In this document: piece after piece, positions 47,976 through 56,540 of the stretch
Layout: the number at the start of each line of letters is the position of its first letter
Numbering within the stretch: position 1 is the first letter of the stretch
Assembly: GCF_025264685.1 (NCBI RefSeq)
Contig: NZ_CP073721.1
Coordinates: 124,001-188,000, forward strand
Origin: Dactylosporangium roseum
Lineage (GTDB): Bacteria > Actinomycetota > Actinomycetes > Mycobacteriales > Micromonosporaceae
DNA: 64,000 bases
Direction of reading: 5' to 3'
Notes under the pieces: generated by a model
The model's input: the letters and a program-made list of their open reading frames with translations, nothing else
Databases searched by the model: none
Told to the model about the DNA's origin: nothing
Translations under genes and position numbers: made by a program

Positions 47976-48282
47976 CGGCGGTGTCTCCATCATCGAAGTA
48001 GATGGCCTGGTGCAGCCGACCGCCCAGCGCGGCGGCGTAGCGGGCTACCACGTCCTGGCCGGAGATCTTGCCCTGCTCGATCTGCGAGACGCGCCCCTTG
48101 GTGACACCCATCCGCTCGGCGACCTCCTGTTGCGTGAAGCCGCGAGTACGACGAACCTCCGCCAGGCGGTGCCCCACCACCTGCGCCAGCAACTCCTGCT
48201 TGCCCGCTTCGAACGCCTCTTCACCACCGGCCCGCTCGACATGCTCGGCCCGGATATCTTTCCACCGCACGTAGCCGCTCAC
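47965..48282 (-). CDS. XRE-family regulator (antitoxin-like)
   Basis: This 105-residue protein has a helical N-terminus (GGEEAFEAGKQELLAQVVGH) and a Cro/CI helix-turn-helix, TRGFTQQEVAERMGVTKGRV followed by SQIEQGK, like HigA/RelB2-type antitoxins. GTG 48282 is fixed by GGAGGAAGG just upstream. It is divergent from the ATPase gene across 69 bp that contain a long palindrome, a likely autoregulatory operator. No small toxin gene was found next to it. Confidence 0.85.
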   Translation of the reverse strand: MSGYVRWKDIRAEHVERAGGEEAFEAGKQELLAQVVGHRLAEVRRTRGFTQQEVAERMGVTKGRVSQIEQGKISGQDVVARYAAALGGRLHQAIYFDDGDTAAIA

Positions 48283-48305
48283 CGGCCTTCCTCCGACCGA
48301 GGAGC

Positions 48306-48341
48306 GGTTGCTAAAGTCTTGTGCAAAAGACTTTAGCAACC
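48306..48341. promoter_or_regulatory. 36-bp perfect palindrome between XRE and ATPase genes
   Basis: GGTTGCTAAAGTCTT and AAGACTTTAGCAACC (15-bp arms) flank GTGCAA. It is A/T-richer than its surroundings and centred between the divergent start codons, so it could be the operator of the XRE protein for both promoters. The right arm ends 11 bp before the ATG at 48352. Confidence 0.75.
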
Positions 48342-48351
48342 GGGGGGCCAA

Positions 48352-50091
48352 ATGGGCGGTCCAGAGCTAGCACGCCTGGTGGCGTTGCTACGTCAGGCCG
48401 GGACCGACCTGGCCGATGTCGAGGTGAAAGCGGCCGTCGGCGGCTTGCCGAAGTCGGTGCGGGACACCTTGAGCGCGTTCAGCAATGATCGTGGCGGCAC
48501 GCTCATCCTCGGGCTGGAAGAAGAACATGACTTTCGCCCGGCTCCTGGATTCGACGCCGCGCGCATCTGCGACGCACTTGCCGCTGCGTGCAATGACGAC
48601 ATGCATCCACCCGTGCGTGCCGAGATCGAAATCGTCAGTCTTGACCATGCCCTGGTCGTGACAGCCGAAGTCGGCGAACTCGACCCTCGATTCAAACCCT
48701 GTTACGTAGCCGCTCGCGGCGAGTACAACGGCTCCTTCACTCGTGGCGGCGACGGCGACCGCAGGCTGACAGATTTCGAGATCCACCTGCTCCACACCAA
48801 CCGTGGCCAGCCCGACGACGACCGCCAGGCAGTGACCGAAGCAACGCTGGCTGATCTCGACCCGACATCGTGCCAGTTGCTAGTAGCTCGAGTTCGCCAG
48901 CGGCAACCCGGAGCATTCGCCGGCCTGCCCGAGGACAAGGTGCTACGAAGGCTCAACGTCATCAGGGACGATGTCAACGGCGTGACTCGGCCCACGCTGG
49001 GCGGTCTGTTGGCGCTGGGTGCCTATCCACAACAGTTCTTCCCTCAACTGAACGTAACGTTCGTCGTTTATCCAGGGATCTCCACAGAAGACGTTCCAGT
49101 CGGCGGACCGCGATTCCTCGACAACCGCTCGTTCGACGGGCCCATCCCGGTGATGGTGGATGAAGTTGTCACCGCCGTCCTGCGCAACACCTCGGTACGG
49201 TCCTTTGTGGATGGAAGCGGCCGCACCGATGTGTACGACTATCCGGCAGAGGTGGTACGCGAGGCCGTTGCCAACGCGCTACTACACCGCGACTACTCAC
49301 CCTACTCGCGCGGAACACCGGTACAGATCACGCTTTACGCAGACCGTCTGGTGGTCGCCAACCCAGGTGGGCTGTTCGGAGCGATCACCGAGGATGACCT
49401 CGGCGGCGAAGGGGTCACATCCACCCGAAACCCAGTTCTTGCGAAGTTACTTCAGGACGTCCGACTGCCCGAAACCGGCCGGATGGTGTGCGAGAACCGC
49501 GCCAGTGGCATTCCCACCATGCTTCGAGAACTCCGCCGCGCCGGCTCCCCGCTTCCCGAGTTTCATAGTCGGATCACCCGCTTCAAGGTGATCATGCCGA
49601 GGTACTCATTGCTCGACGACGAGACAATGGCGTGGATTGCAAATCTAGGGCAGCCGGGGCTGACACCGACCCAGCATCTCGCACTCGCAGAGATGCATGC
49701 AGGCCGGCCGGTCACCAATGGAACGATGCGCAATCTCGGTCTCGAGGCCCACCGCGCCACGACCGAACTGTCCGACCTAGTCAACCGTGGCATCGCGGTG
49801 CGAATTGGCGAACGTCGCCATGCGAGATATCTGCTTGCCCCTGATGTCGCGCCGATGCCGCCGACACATGAGCCGACCGGCCAACTCGGCAACGACGCTG
49901 AAGAACTGATCTGGCAGGCGCTCGCGGACAGCGCCGAACTTAGCCGTCGCGATCTGGAGGCACGCACCGGCCTCAGCTACATGAAGGTGCTGCGTGCACT
50001 CAAGAATCTGGAGATCACGGGCCGCGTCACAGCTACTGCGCCTGCACGATCTCCGCATCGACGTTACCGGCGTGTCTCCTCGGCACCATGA
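48352..50091 (+). CDS. AlbA_2 / GHKL-ATPase / winged-helix protein
   Basis: This 579-residue protein resembles the 'RecG-like' or Schlafen AlbA_2 regulators. The N-terminal AlbA_2 domain has DVEVKAAVGGLPKSVRDTLSAF and FSNDRGGTLILGLEE. The middle HATPase_c_4 domain has PAEVVREAVANALLHRDYS (N box) and VVANPGGLFGAITEDDL (G1 box), then GRMVCENRASGIPTML. C-terminal winged helices end with LEARTGLSYMKVLRALKNLE. Such proteins act as ATP-sensing transcription regulators and some are defence-linked. Pairing with a divergent XRE gene suggests a switch module. The name 'ATP-dependent helicase' would be wrong. Confidence 0.85.
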   Translation: MGGPELARLVALLRQAGTDLADVEVKAAVGGLPKSVRDTLSAFSNDRGGTLILGLEEEHDFRPAPGFDAARICDALAAACNDDMHPPVRAEIEIVSLDHALVVTAEVGELDPRFKPCYVAARGEYNGSFTRGGDGDRRLTDFEIHLLHTNRGQPDDDRQAVTEATLADLDPTSCQLLVARVRQRQPGAFAGLPEDKVLRRLNVIRDDVNGVTRPTLGGLLALGAYPQQFFPQLNVTFVVYPGISTEDVPVGGPRFLDNRSFDGPIPVMVDEVVTAVLRNTSVRSFVDGSGRTDVYDYPAEVVREAVANALLHRDYSPYSRGTPVQITLYADRLVVANPGGLFGAITEDDLGGEGVTSTRNPVLAKLLQDVRLPETGRMVCENRASGIPTMLRELRRAGSPLPEFHSRITRFKVIMPRYSLLDDETMAWIANLGQPGLTPTQHLALAEMHAGRPVTNGTMRNLGLEAHRATTELSDLVNRGIAVRIGERRHARYLLAPDVAPMPPTHEPTGQLGNDAEELIWQALADSAELSRRDLEARTGLSYMKVLRALKNLEITGRVTATAPARSPHRRYRRVSSAP

Positions 50092-50180
50092 GCAGGCCGG
50101 AACCAGCGGCAAGGAATTCAGTGGAACGGACCCGGCACGGCGCGTATCGTGGTTGCCGCTTGACGGGCGCGGTGAGGTAG

Positions 50181-50767
50181 GCACCGCAGCGGGCGTCCCA
50201 CGCGCCAGGGATCTTTCTGGATACGCGAGCGAGCCGACCGACACCTCCAAGAGGATCAACGTGCCCGCAACCGAAGAACGCCACCAAGAACGCCTCGAAG
50301 AGGAGCTCGCCGCCGAACGGGCCCACCTCGACGCCTCACGAAAAGCACTCCGCCGGATGCGCGAACGCGCCGAAGACCTCTTCGCCACCGGGGACAAAGT
50401 TGCCGGCGACGCGTACACCGCCGAAACGCTCGGCCGGCACATGGCCCACCGCATCGCCGAACTCGCCGACAACCCCAACACACCCCTGTTCTTCGGACGC
50501 CTCGACATCGACCACGGCCAGTTCCACGTCGGACGCCGACACGTCACAGACGCCGCCGGCGAGCCCATGGTGCTCGACTGGCGGGCACCGCTGTCGCGGC
50601 GGTTCTACCAGGCCAGCGTCAAAGGACCCGCAGGACGTCGACGTCCGGCGCCGGTTCGGCTTCGTCAAAGGCGAGCTGACCAGCTTCGAGGACGAGCACC
50701 TGAGGCAGGGCGAGGAACTGGGCACCAACAGCGCGATCCTGACCGCCGAAATCGAGACGCTGCCGGC
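50181..50767 (+). pseudogene. Second N-terminal HelR fragment with its leader
   Basis: A ~80-bp leader shared with 43920-44012 precedes GTG 50261. The coding part reads ERLEEELAAERAHLDASRKA, YTAETLGRHMAHRIAEL and TPLFFGRLDIDHGQFHVGRR, the N-terminal domain of HelR. A frameshift near 50640 moves it to RRRFGFVKGELTSFEDEHL. The match ends with ILTAEIE near 50757, before the ATP-binding loop, where an antisense XRE gene fragment begins. It is shorter than the fragment at 47374 and cut at a different point, so it is an independent truncation. Confidence 0.88.
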
Positions 50768-50980
50768 CTCGATCTGCGACACCCGGGCCACCGAGACGCC
50801 CATCCGGGATGCGACCTGTTCCTGGGTCATCTCGCGCCGCTTCCGCAGCTCGGCCAGCCGCCAGCCGCGAGCTTCGTCGAGCATCGCGCCGACCGCGGCA
50901 TCGTACGCCTCGCGGCCGCCAGCGGTTTTGACTGCACGATCCAGGTGATCGGTGTCCCGCCACCGCTTAACGCCGCTCAT
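50757..50980 (-). pseudogene. XRE regulator gene truncated into the HelR fragment
   Basis: From ATG 50980 the frame encodes WRDTDHLDRAVKTAGGREAY, then AELRKRREMTQEQVASRMGV and SVARVSQIEAG, a normal XRE antitoxin-type start and HTH. At about 50757 homology stops and the frame continues by chance to 50336 through the antisense of HelR. The HTH itself is whole, so a chimeric 214-residue protein could still be made; I call it a pseudogene because the natural C-terminus is gone. Confidence 0.7.
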
Positions 50981-51000
50981 CGCCGATCTCGTTCTCTCGC

Positions 51001-51154
51001 GTGTGGGTCTCGCGTTGGTCGGTCTGGGCCACACCCAGCAGGTCCAGGTACCCGTGTACCGCGTCCCACAGGTGGGTCTCGGGATAGACCCCAATCCCCG
51101 GTGGGCCCGGCGCCAGTCGCGCTCCCAGAAACCTGCTTCGATCCGCCGCAGGTG
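51001..51154. repeat. 154-bp duplicated gene remnant, copy A
   Basis: This stretch aligns without gaps to 53674-53827. In both copies the minus strand can encode AHLRR(I/V)EAGFWERxW, then in the next frame GVYPE(T/N)HL and VHGYLDLL, so an unknown protein-coding gene seems to have decayed twice, each time with a frameshift. The gap 50981-51350 contains this copy and the operators at 51291-51336. Confidence 0.75.
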
Positions 51155-51290
51155 GGCCAGGGACCGTTCGCACCCGGCGTACCGCGGTCCCATGTCGCAC
51201 TGAGCCATCTTGCCGCAGGCACGACCGCGCGTCACCGACGCCGCCCGGACGCCGACGTTGTAGCGGTCGGCGTTGCTCGACAGCTTGCAT

Positions 51291-51336
51291 TACGAGCGAT
51301 TCGTAGTACAAGCTGCTTGTAGCACAAACTGTTTGT
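51291..51336. promoter_or_regulatory. Cluster of three small palindromes at the ATPase_2 promoter
   Basis: TACGAgcgatTCGTA (51291-51305), ACAAGCTGCTTGT (51308-51320) and ACAAACTGTTTGT (51324-51336) lie in line just before GTG 51351. The last two are variants of one motif, centred 16 bp apart. There is no ribosome site before the GTG, so the message may be leaderless and the operators overlap the promoter. Confidence 0.65.
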
Positions 51337-51350
51337 AGTAGCTTGTCACT

Positions 51351-52736
51351 GTGAACCCCATAGGACGCGCGAACGAGCTGGCGGAACTGGCGACCGCCTG
51401 GGACCGAGTCGTCGCCGGCGCGCCGGAACTGGCGGTGGTCTGGGGTCGTCGCCGTGTGGGCAAAACCTACCTGCTCACCCATTTCGCCCAGAACAAGCGG
51501 TCGGTCTACTTCACCGCGACCCGTCAGGACACCGACGACCGACAACTCCGGCGGTTCGCCGAAGCGCTACGCGAGCAGCTGGGAGACGAGGTCGCCGACC
51601 TGGCCCCACCGACGTTCCCCACTTGGGAGGCCGCCCTGCGGTTCGTTGCGGGCATCGCCCGCGCCGAGCCCCTCTTGGTGGTGCTCGACGAGGCGCCTCG
51701 CCTCTCCGGTGGGCATGCCGACTTCGCCGACACTGTCTCGGCGGTCTGGGAAAACCACATCCGAAACCAACGGCTGATGCTCGTCCTCTCGGGCTCGGCC
51801 GTCGCAGTAATGGAGCAGATGCTGGGTCCGCAGGGCGGACTGCACCGCCGGGCCGGCGTCGAGCGGCGGATGGATCCATTCCCACTGACCGATGCACGGG
51901 CGTTCCTGCCGGATCTGCCGCCGGCAGACTTCATCCAGGCGTATGCGGCTTGCGGTGGCTATCCACTGCACCTCAGGCGCTGGTCGGCGCAGCGGTCCAC
52001 CGATGAGAATCTTGACGATCTGGCCTTCACCCCGGGCGGACTGTTACTGCGTGACGCACCAGACATTCTCTCGGAAGACCTCGACTGGCGCGGCGGGTAT
52101 GAGCGAGTCCTCACGGCGATGGCCGGCGGCGCACGGCGGCGGTCCAAGATCGCCGGGCGGGCGCAGCAGCGCATCGACTACACGCTTGACCGGCTACGGC
52201 GTGCCGGCTACGTACGGACGGTCCGTGCCCTCGGCACTGGCGGCTCTCCCGATCCGTTCTACGAAATCGCCGACGACTACCTCGCCTACTGGTTCGCCGT
52301 GCTCCGCGACGACGCCGACCTGATCGACGGCGGCCAGGGTCCGGCCGTAAGGCAGCGCACCTCTGGACGATGGCAGACCCATCTCGCCCGCGTCTTCGAG
52401 GCGGCTGCCCGCGATCACGCGCAACGGCTGGTAGCGGCCGGCACTCTGCCTAGTGACACGGTGATCGGCCGCTGGTGGAAGGACGAGACCGTCGAAATCG
52501 ATGTACTAGGGCTCACGGGTGATCGACCAGTGCTCGTCGGCGAATGCCGATGGCAGGCCAAACCGCTCACGCAGCGCGATCTCGGTGACCTACGGCGCCG
52601 GGCCGCCCACCTGGCGTCACCGGGCTCGGCTGGACTGACATTTGCATTCTGGTCTCGCGGTGGGGTGGACGAGACGCTGACCAACCATCCCGAGATTCGG
52701 AGTTTCACCCCTGCCGACATCGTGAGCACCGGCTGA
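51351..52736 (+). CDS. ATPase_2 / DUF234 protein (archaeal-type ATPase)
   Basis: This 461-residue STAND-like ATPase has NPIGRANELAELATAW at the start, Walker A VWGRRRVGKTYLLTHF, a Walker B-like strand PLLVVLDEAPRLSGG and sensor LMLVLSGSAVAVM. A winged helix follows, and the C-terminal DUF234 domain has TVEIDVLGLTGDRPVLVGEC and RWQAKPL, which fits a PD-(D/E)xK nuclease core (E-x-D ... E-C-x-x-Q/K). Such proteins are patchily spread and of unknown role, often near mobile DNA. It starts with GTG and is probably leaderless. It lies between two copies of a decayed gene. Confidence 0.85.
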   Translation: MNPIGRANELAELATAWDRVVAGAPELAVVWGRRRVGKTYLLTHFAQNKRSVYFTATRQDTDDRQLRRFAEALREQLGDEVADLAPPTFPTWEAALRFVAGIARAEPLLVVLDEAPRLSGGHADFADTVSAVWENHIRNQRLMLVLSGSAVAVMEQMLGPQGGLHRRAGVERRMDPFPLTDARAFLPDLPPADFIQAYAACGGYPLHLRRWSAQRSTDENLDDLAFTPGGLLLRDAPDILSEDLDWRGGYERVLTAMAGGARRRSKIAGRAQQRIDYTLDRLRRAGYVRTVRALGTGGSPDPFYEIADDYLAYWFAVLRDDADLIDGGQGPAVRQRTSGRWQTHLARVFEAAARDHAQRLVAAGTLPSDTVIGRWWKDETVEIDVLGLTGDRPVLVGECRWQAKPLTQRDLGDLRRRAAHLASPGSAGLTFAFWSRGGVDETLTNHPEIRSFTPADIVSTG

Positions 52737-52932
52737 AGTCGCCGCTGCCGCGCGGTGAACCACGGCCGGCCAACGCCGAGCAGCCAGATAAGGTAGCCCG
52801 ACAAGGCTGTCGGCCGCCATGGGACGAATGGCCCACATGAGATCCGGCCGGCTGCGCGAGTGTGACTCTTTGAAGTTCGTCGCCTATGTTGATCCAGGCC
52901 GCTGGTTGCTTCCGTCGCGAGGGGTGCTGAAG

Positions 52933-53646
52933 ATGACCGACGACGCATTGCTGGACCAGGTGCGGCAGATGCGTGAGCAGGGCAGGTCACCGAAGCAGAT
53001 CGCCAAAGAACTCGGGCTGCGCCCGGCTGCCGTCGCTTCGCTGGTCCGCCAGGTCGCCATACTCCAGCAGTCGCACGACAACCCGGCCGACCGGGTCCTG
53101 CTCGGGTGCTGGATCAGCCCCGGCTGGAGCGTCGGGCTGGGGTTGGACGAGACGCCGCCGACGTGGGCGGCGCTCGACCCGCTCGGCACTGCCAAGTCTC
53201 GGTTGGCCGGCTTGGCGAATGTCCTGATCGTCCGTCAGGAGCGGGCAAGCCGGGTGACTGCCTGCGGGTTCCTAGTGGACGTGTACTGCCTGGGCGTCAA
53301 GGATGCGGTGGGGCCGTTGCCGATGGGCTCCAGCGCCATCGAGCAGTTCGGCCGCAAGTTCTTCAGCGCCTTCGACGACCCACCCGTGTCCGTCCCGCTC
53401 GAACTCGCTCAGGCCGTGGTGCACGGCGCGGCGGCATACGCCCGCACGTTGGGCTTCGAGCCTCACCCAGACTTCGATGCTGCGGCGCCCTACCTCGGTG
53501 CACCGGCCGCTCCCAGTCCCATTCGCTTCGGGCGGGAGGGCAAGCCGTTCTACATCTCCGGCCCATACGACAAGCCTCGGAACGTGCATGACACGTTGGA
53601 AACCACCGTCGGCGCCGGCAACTACGACTACATGGTGCATATATAG
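52933..53646 (+). CDS. Helix-turn-helix protein of unknown function
   Basis: About 237 residues from ATG 52933 (GAGGGG upstream); the frame is open from 52819. The N-terminal 45 residues are a homeodomain-like HTH: VRQMREQGRSPKQIAKELGL and RPAAVASLVRQ. The rest is an alpha/beta domain with FLVDVYCLGVKDAVGPLPMG and AQAVVHGAAAYARTLGFEPH, matching unnamed actinobacterial proteins often labelled simply as HTH-domain. A short HTH on a possibly enzymatic domain suggests binding to repeats or a recombinase-like origin. The 196-bp stretch before it holds nothing I can name. Confidence 0.7.
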   Translation: MTDDALLDQVRQMREQGRSPKQIAKELGLRPAAVASLVRQVAILQQSHDNPADRVLLGCWISPGWSVGLGLDETPPTWAALDPLGTAKSRLAGLANVLIVRQERASRVTACGFLVDVYCLGVKDAVGPLPMGSSAIEQFGRKFFSAFDDPPVSVPLELAQAVVHGAAAYARTLGFEPHPDFDAAAPYLGAPAAPSPIRFGREGKPFYISGPYDKPRNVHDTLETTVGAGNYDYMVHI

Positions 53647-53673
53647 GCGCTGCTCACTCTCTCGTTGGGCTAC

Positions 53674-53827
53674 GTGTGGGTGTCGGGCTGGTGGGTCTGG
53701 GTTGCATCCAGCAGGTCCAGGTAGCCGTGTACCACGTCCCGCAGGTGGTTCTCCGGGTAGACACCCAATCCGCGGTGGCCGAGCGCCAGCCGCGTTCCCA
53801 GAAGCCCGCTTCGACCCGGCGCAGGTG
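53674..53827. repeat. 154-bp duplicated gene remnant, copy B
   Basis: This is the second copy of 51001-51154, in the same orientation. Shared blocks include CCAGCAGGTCCAGGTA, CGTGTACC, GCTTCGA and CCGCGGTGG-like runs. It follows the HTH gene directly and leads into the HsdR remnant. Confidence 0.75.
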
Positions 53828-53869
53828 CGCAAACTCGCGGCCAGTTCGGCCATCAACTGCTCATGCCGC

Positions 53870-54861
53870 TCAGCGTTGGTGGGCGCCGTTGTACGCCACG
53901 GTGACCGGTGCGTCGGGCACGTAGTCGTCCAGGCCAGGGCCGTCGCCTTCGGGTACCGCCTCCCCCGACAGGACCCGGTAGACGCGCTGGATCGTGGAGA
54001 TCACCACGCTGGAGCTGGCGAGCATGCCAGCGCTGGTGAGCTTGTCGACGTTGTACAGCTCGGTGAAGCGTCGGCCGTCGCCCGGAGTGCGGTAGTTCTG
54101 GAACTCGGCGAGGGTCTGGTCGGCGAGGTTATTGCGGTCGACCAGGAAGAGAATCCGGGTAAAACCACCGTGCTTGAGGAGCCGGTAGCACCCCGTCACG
54201 GCGGTGTAAGTCTTTCCCGCGCTGGTGGCCATTTGCACGAGCGACCGGTCGAAACGCTGCTCCGCCAACGAACGCTCGATACCCTCGATCGCAGTGATCT
54301 GCGCCGGCCGCAGCGGATCGATGTCCAGGGGTGGCAGCGCGAGGTCGGGTGCTGCGGGTCCGTATCGACGTCCCACGGGATGCGCTTGAGTGTCGCCGTC
54401 CGAGGGAATGCGAAGATCCGCCGCGCTCTCGGTGCCGGATCGTAGCCATTCGTAAAATGGGTCTCCGATCCGCTGGCCTCAAAGACAAATGGGAGTCGGC
54501 CATCCAGGGCGAGTGCCCGCAAGCGCACGTTGGCTGGTAGCCCCTCGGCGTATATGGCCGACTGCCACTCGACACCGGAGAGCGGAGTGCCCTGGGACTT
54601 GGCTTCGATCACCCCGACGACCCGCTGGTCCACATACAGCAGGTAGTCGGCTCGGCCGTGTCCGGCCGCCATGATCGCCTTGCGCACAGCGATGCCTTGG
54701 CCTGCGAAAAGATTCAAATCAACGCGGTCCTGCACCGCCCAGCCAGCATCTCGGAGCTGGCCATCGATCAGGACTCGTGCGCACTGCTCCGCCTGCAGCC
54801 GAAGATCTTCCGCCGATGGGCTCACAACCGAAAGGCATTCAGCCGGATCAACTTCTGTCAC
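53870..54861 (-). pseudogene. Frameshifted, truncated type I restriction R subunit (HsdR)
   Basis: From 54861 the frame encodes an HsdR start: RADYLLYVDQRVVGVIEAKS carries the nuclease D...ExK motif, followed by SGVEWQSAIYAEGLPANVR. A frameshift near 54365 moves to the frame with DIDPLRPAQITAIEGIERSL, SLVQMATSAGKTYTAVTG (Walker A, with ATSAGKT where ATGSGKT is usual) and FLVDRNNLADQTL. Coding ends at 53870 before the DEAD-type motif. The helicase is therefore missing most of its body, and no hsdM or hsdS is present. Confidence 0.88.
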
Positions 54862-54928
54862 CCCGGCTCGGCGGGAATGTATCCATCGACGAGCAGGTCT
54901 ACCAGAAATGCTGAAAGCCCGTGGCGAC

Positions 54929-55414
54929 TCAGCCGAGTTGGTCCGGATCAGTGCAAGCTACACGGTAGTTGACCTTTCCTTCGAATTCTTCGAACCCGAG
55001 GCGCCGGTAGAAGGCGCGTGCGCCGTCGTTGTCCCGGTCGGTCATCCACTCCACGCGGCTGCAGCCCGGCCGGTCAGCCGCGATTGCCCGCAGCTCGCGC
55101 ATGAGTCGCGTCCCAGTGCCCAGTCGACGCCCGTCCGGTCGGACGTACAGCTCCTTGAGGAACAGGGAGTGCGTCGATCCTGCTGCCGGCCACAGGAAGG
55201 AGTACGCCGCCAACCCCACCACCTCACTGTCGGCGACCGCTAGCACGCAGTACGCCAGCGGTGGTGTGCCGAACAGCGCAGCTTCAACCTGTGCCAGCCG
55301 CTGCTCGAACGGCTGGATCGTCGTGGCGCCGTAGTACCGCTCGATCTCCTCGATCATCGCTGCGATGGTCTTGGCGTCACTCGGCTCGGCGTGGCGGACG
55401 ACGAGGTGCTGCAC
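54929..55414 (-). CDS. GNAT-family N-acetyltransferase
   Basis: This 161-residue acetyl-CoA-dependent acyltransferase starts LVVRHAEPSDAKTIAAMI. LFLKELYVRPDGRRLGTGTR is motif A with the R-x-x-G-x-G/T acetyl-CoA loop, and WMTDRDNDGARAFYRRLGF is the motif B end. It lies 12 bp after the FxsB gene on the same strand, so it is probably in that operon and could acetylate the matured peptide or confer self-protection. A partial copy is at 44832. Substrate unknown. Confidence 0.92.
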   Translation of the reverse strand: MQHLVVRHAEPSDAKTIAAMIEEIERYYGATTIQPFEQRLAQVEAALFGTPPLAYCVLAVADSEVVGLAAYSFLWPAAGSTHSLFLKELYVRPDGRRLGTGTRLMRELRAIAADRPGCSRVEWMTDRDNDGARAFYRRLGFEEFEGKVNYRVACTDPDQLG

Positions 55415-55426
55415 GGTGCTCCTCCT

Positions 55427-56521
55427 TCAGGCTGGAAGCGTGGCTTGGACGTGCCGGATGAGGTAGGCGAGATCCTGACAGTAGACGGACGGGTTGCGGT
55501 ATCCGCGCTCGGCGCTCAGCCGGTGCGGCAGATAGCCGCCACCGCAGACAGACACCAGTGGACAGCGCTGGCACTCCTCCGCCAAGGCCGCCGCGCCGGT
55601 CTGGCGTTGCCGGATCGCCGGATGCCGGGCCACCTCGTTGAAGGTGTGGTCGAAGACGTTGAGGCCGAGGCCAGCGGCGCCCGGGGCGGCGGCTTTGAGC
55701 GTGTCGACGTTCTCGATCGAGCCGTCGGACTCGACCACGACGATGTCGGCTGGTGCGAGACCGAGCGACTCGACGGAGCCCTTCGCTCCGAGGCTGAGCG
55801 CCACGATGTCTTCGAGTATCCGCACCGAGTGGGTGGAAGAGTCGGCGCCGATCCAGGCGTCGTAAACGCGGCTCAGCCACCGGCCATACTCCGGCTCGTC
55901 GGGATCAGTACGCCGTGGCGGGGAGTCGTGCGTGGCGTGGGGCAGGTTGAAGTCAATGACCGCCGGTCCGAGTGCTGCGAGATCGTCGTGGACCTCGACC
56001 GGGTCGTTGTGGAGGTCAACGACGGCCAGGATGCCGGCGAACAGGTGGGGCCGGCCGCGGAGCAGCTCGATTCCGTGGACTGCCGTGTCGAACGTGGACC
56101 GGCCGCGATGGCTGACACGATGGCGGTTGTTGGCGGCCGGTGGTCCGTCGAGGCTCACGCCGACCTGGACACCGAACTGCTCGAAGAGGTCGAGCCATTC
56201 GTTGTCGATCAGCATGCCGTTGGTCTGCAACTCGAAGCTGACGAACGGCAGATGGTCGCGAAGGATCTGCAGGATGGCGCCGAGGTGGCGCGGCCCGGCG
56301 AGCAGCGGTTCGCCACCGTGCAGCACCACGTCGATGTGGTCGAGGTCGTGGGCCGTGGCGTGCTCGGCGATCCGTTGCGCTGCGGCGTAGGCCACGTCGG
56401 TGCTCATCCGCACGGGCAGTTCGCGCCACGACTGGTCCGGTCCGTGGAAGACGTAGCAGTAGTCGCAGTTGATGTTGCAGCGGTTGACCACCTTGAGGAT
56501 GAAGGTCCGCAGTGGTGGCAT
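55427..56521 (-). CDS. fxsB: FxsB-family radical SAM/SPASM peptide maturase
   Basis: This 364-residue radical SAM enzyme probably installs carbon-carbon crosslinks (cyclophane-type) in a ribosomal peptide. LRTFILKVVNRCNINCDYCY has the CxxxCxxC cluster motif right at the N-terminus, as in FxsB. VVLHGGEPLL is the SAM-binding GGEP, GVQVGVSLDGPPAAN follows, and the C-terminal SPASM-type cluster is shown by EECQRCPLVSVCGGGYLPHR and VYCQDLAYL. ATG 56521 has GGAG 8 bp upstream; the frame stays open to 56644 by chance. A small peptide gene ends 19 bp before it. Confidence 0.9.
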   Translation of the reverse strand: MPPLRTFILKVVNRCNINCDYCYVFHGPDQSWRELPVRMSTDVAYAAAQRIAEHATAHDLDHIDVVLHGGEPLLAGPRHLGAILQILRDHLPFVSFELQTNGMLIDNEWLDLFEQFGVQVGVSLDGPPAANNRHRVSHRGRSTFDTAVHGIELLRGRPHLFAGILAVVDLHNDPVEVHDDLAALGPAVIDFNLPHATHDSPPRRTDPDEPEYGRWLSRVYDAWIGADSSTHSVRILEDIVALSLGAKGSVESLGLAPADIVVVESDGSIENVDTLKAAAPGAAGLGLNVFDHTFNEVARHPAIRQRQTGAAALAEECQRCPLVSVCGGGYLPHRLSAERGYRNPSVYCQDLAYLIRHVQATLPA

Positions 56522-56540
56522 GTCCGCGCTCCGCAGTAGG

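Noticed and set aside
50336..51235. 300-residue minus-strand frame as one regulator
   Set aside because: It joins a decayed-gene repeat, a true XRE HTH and antisense HelR; only 50757-50980 is homologous.
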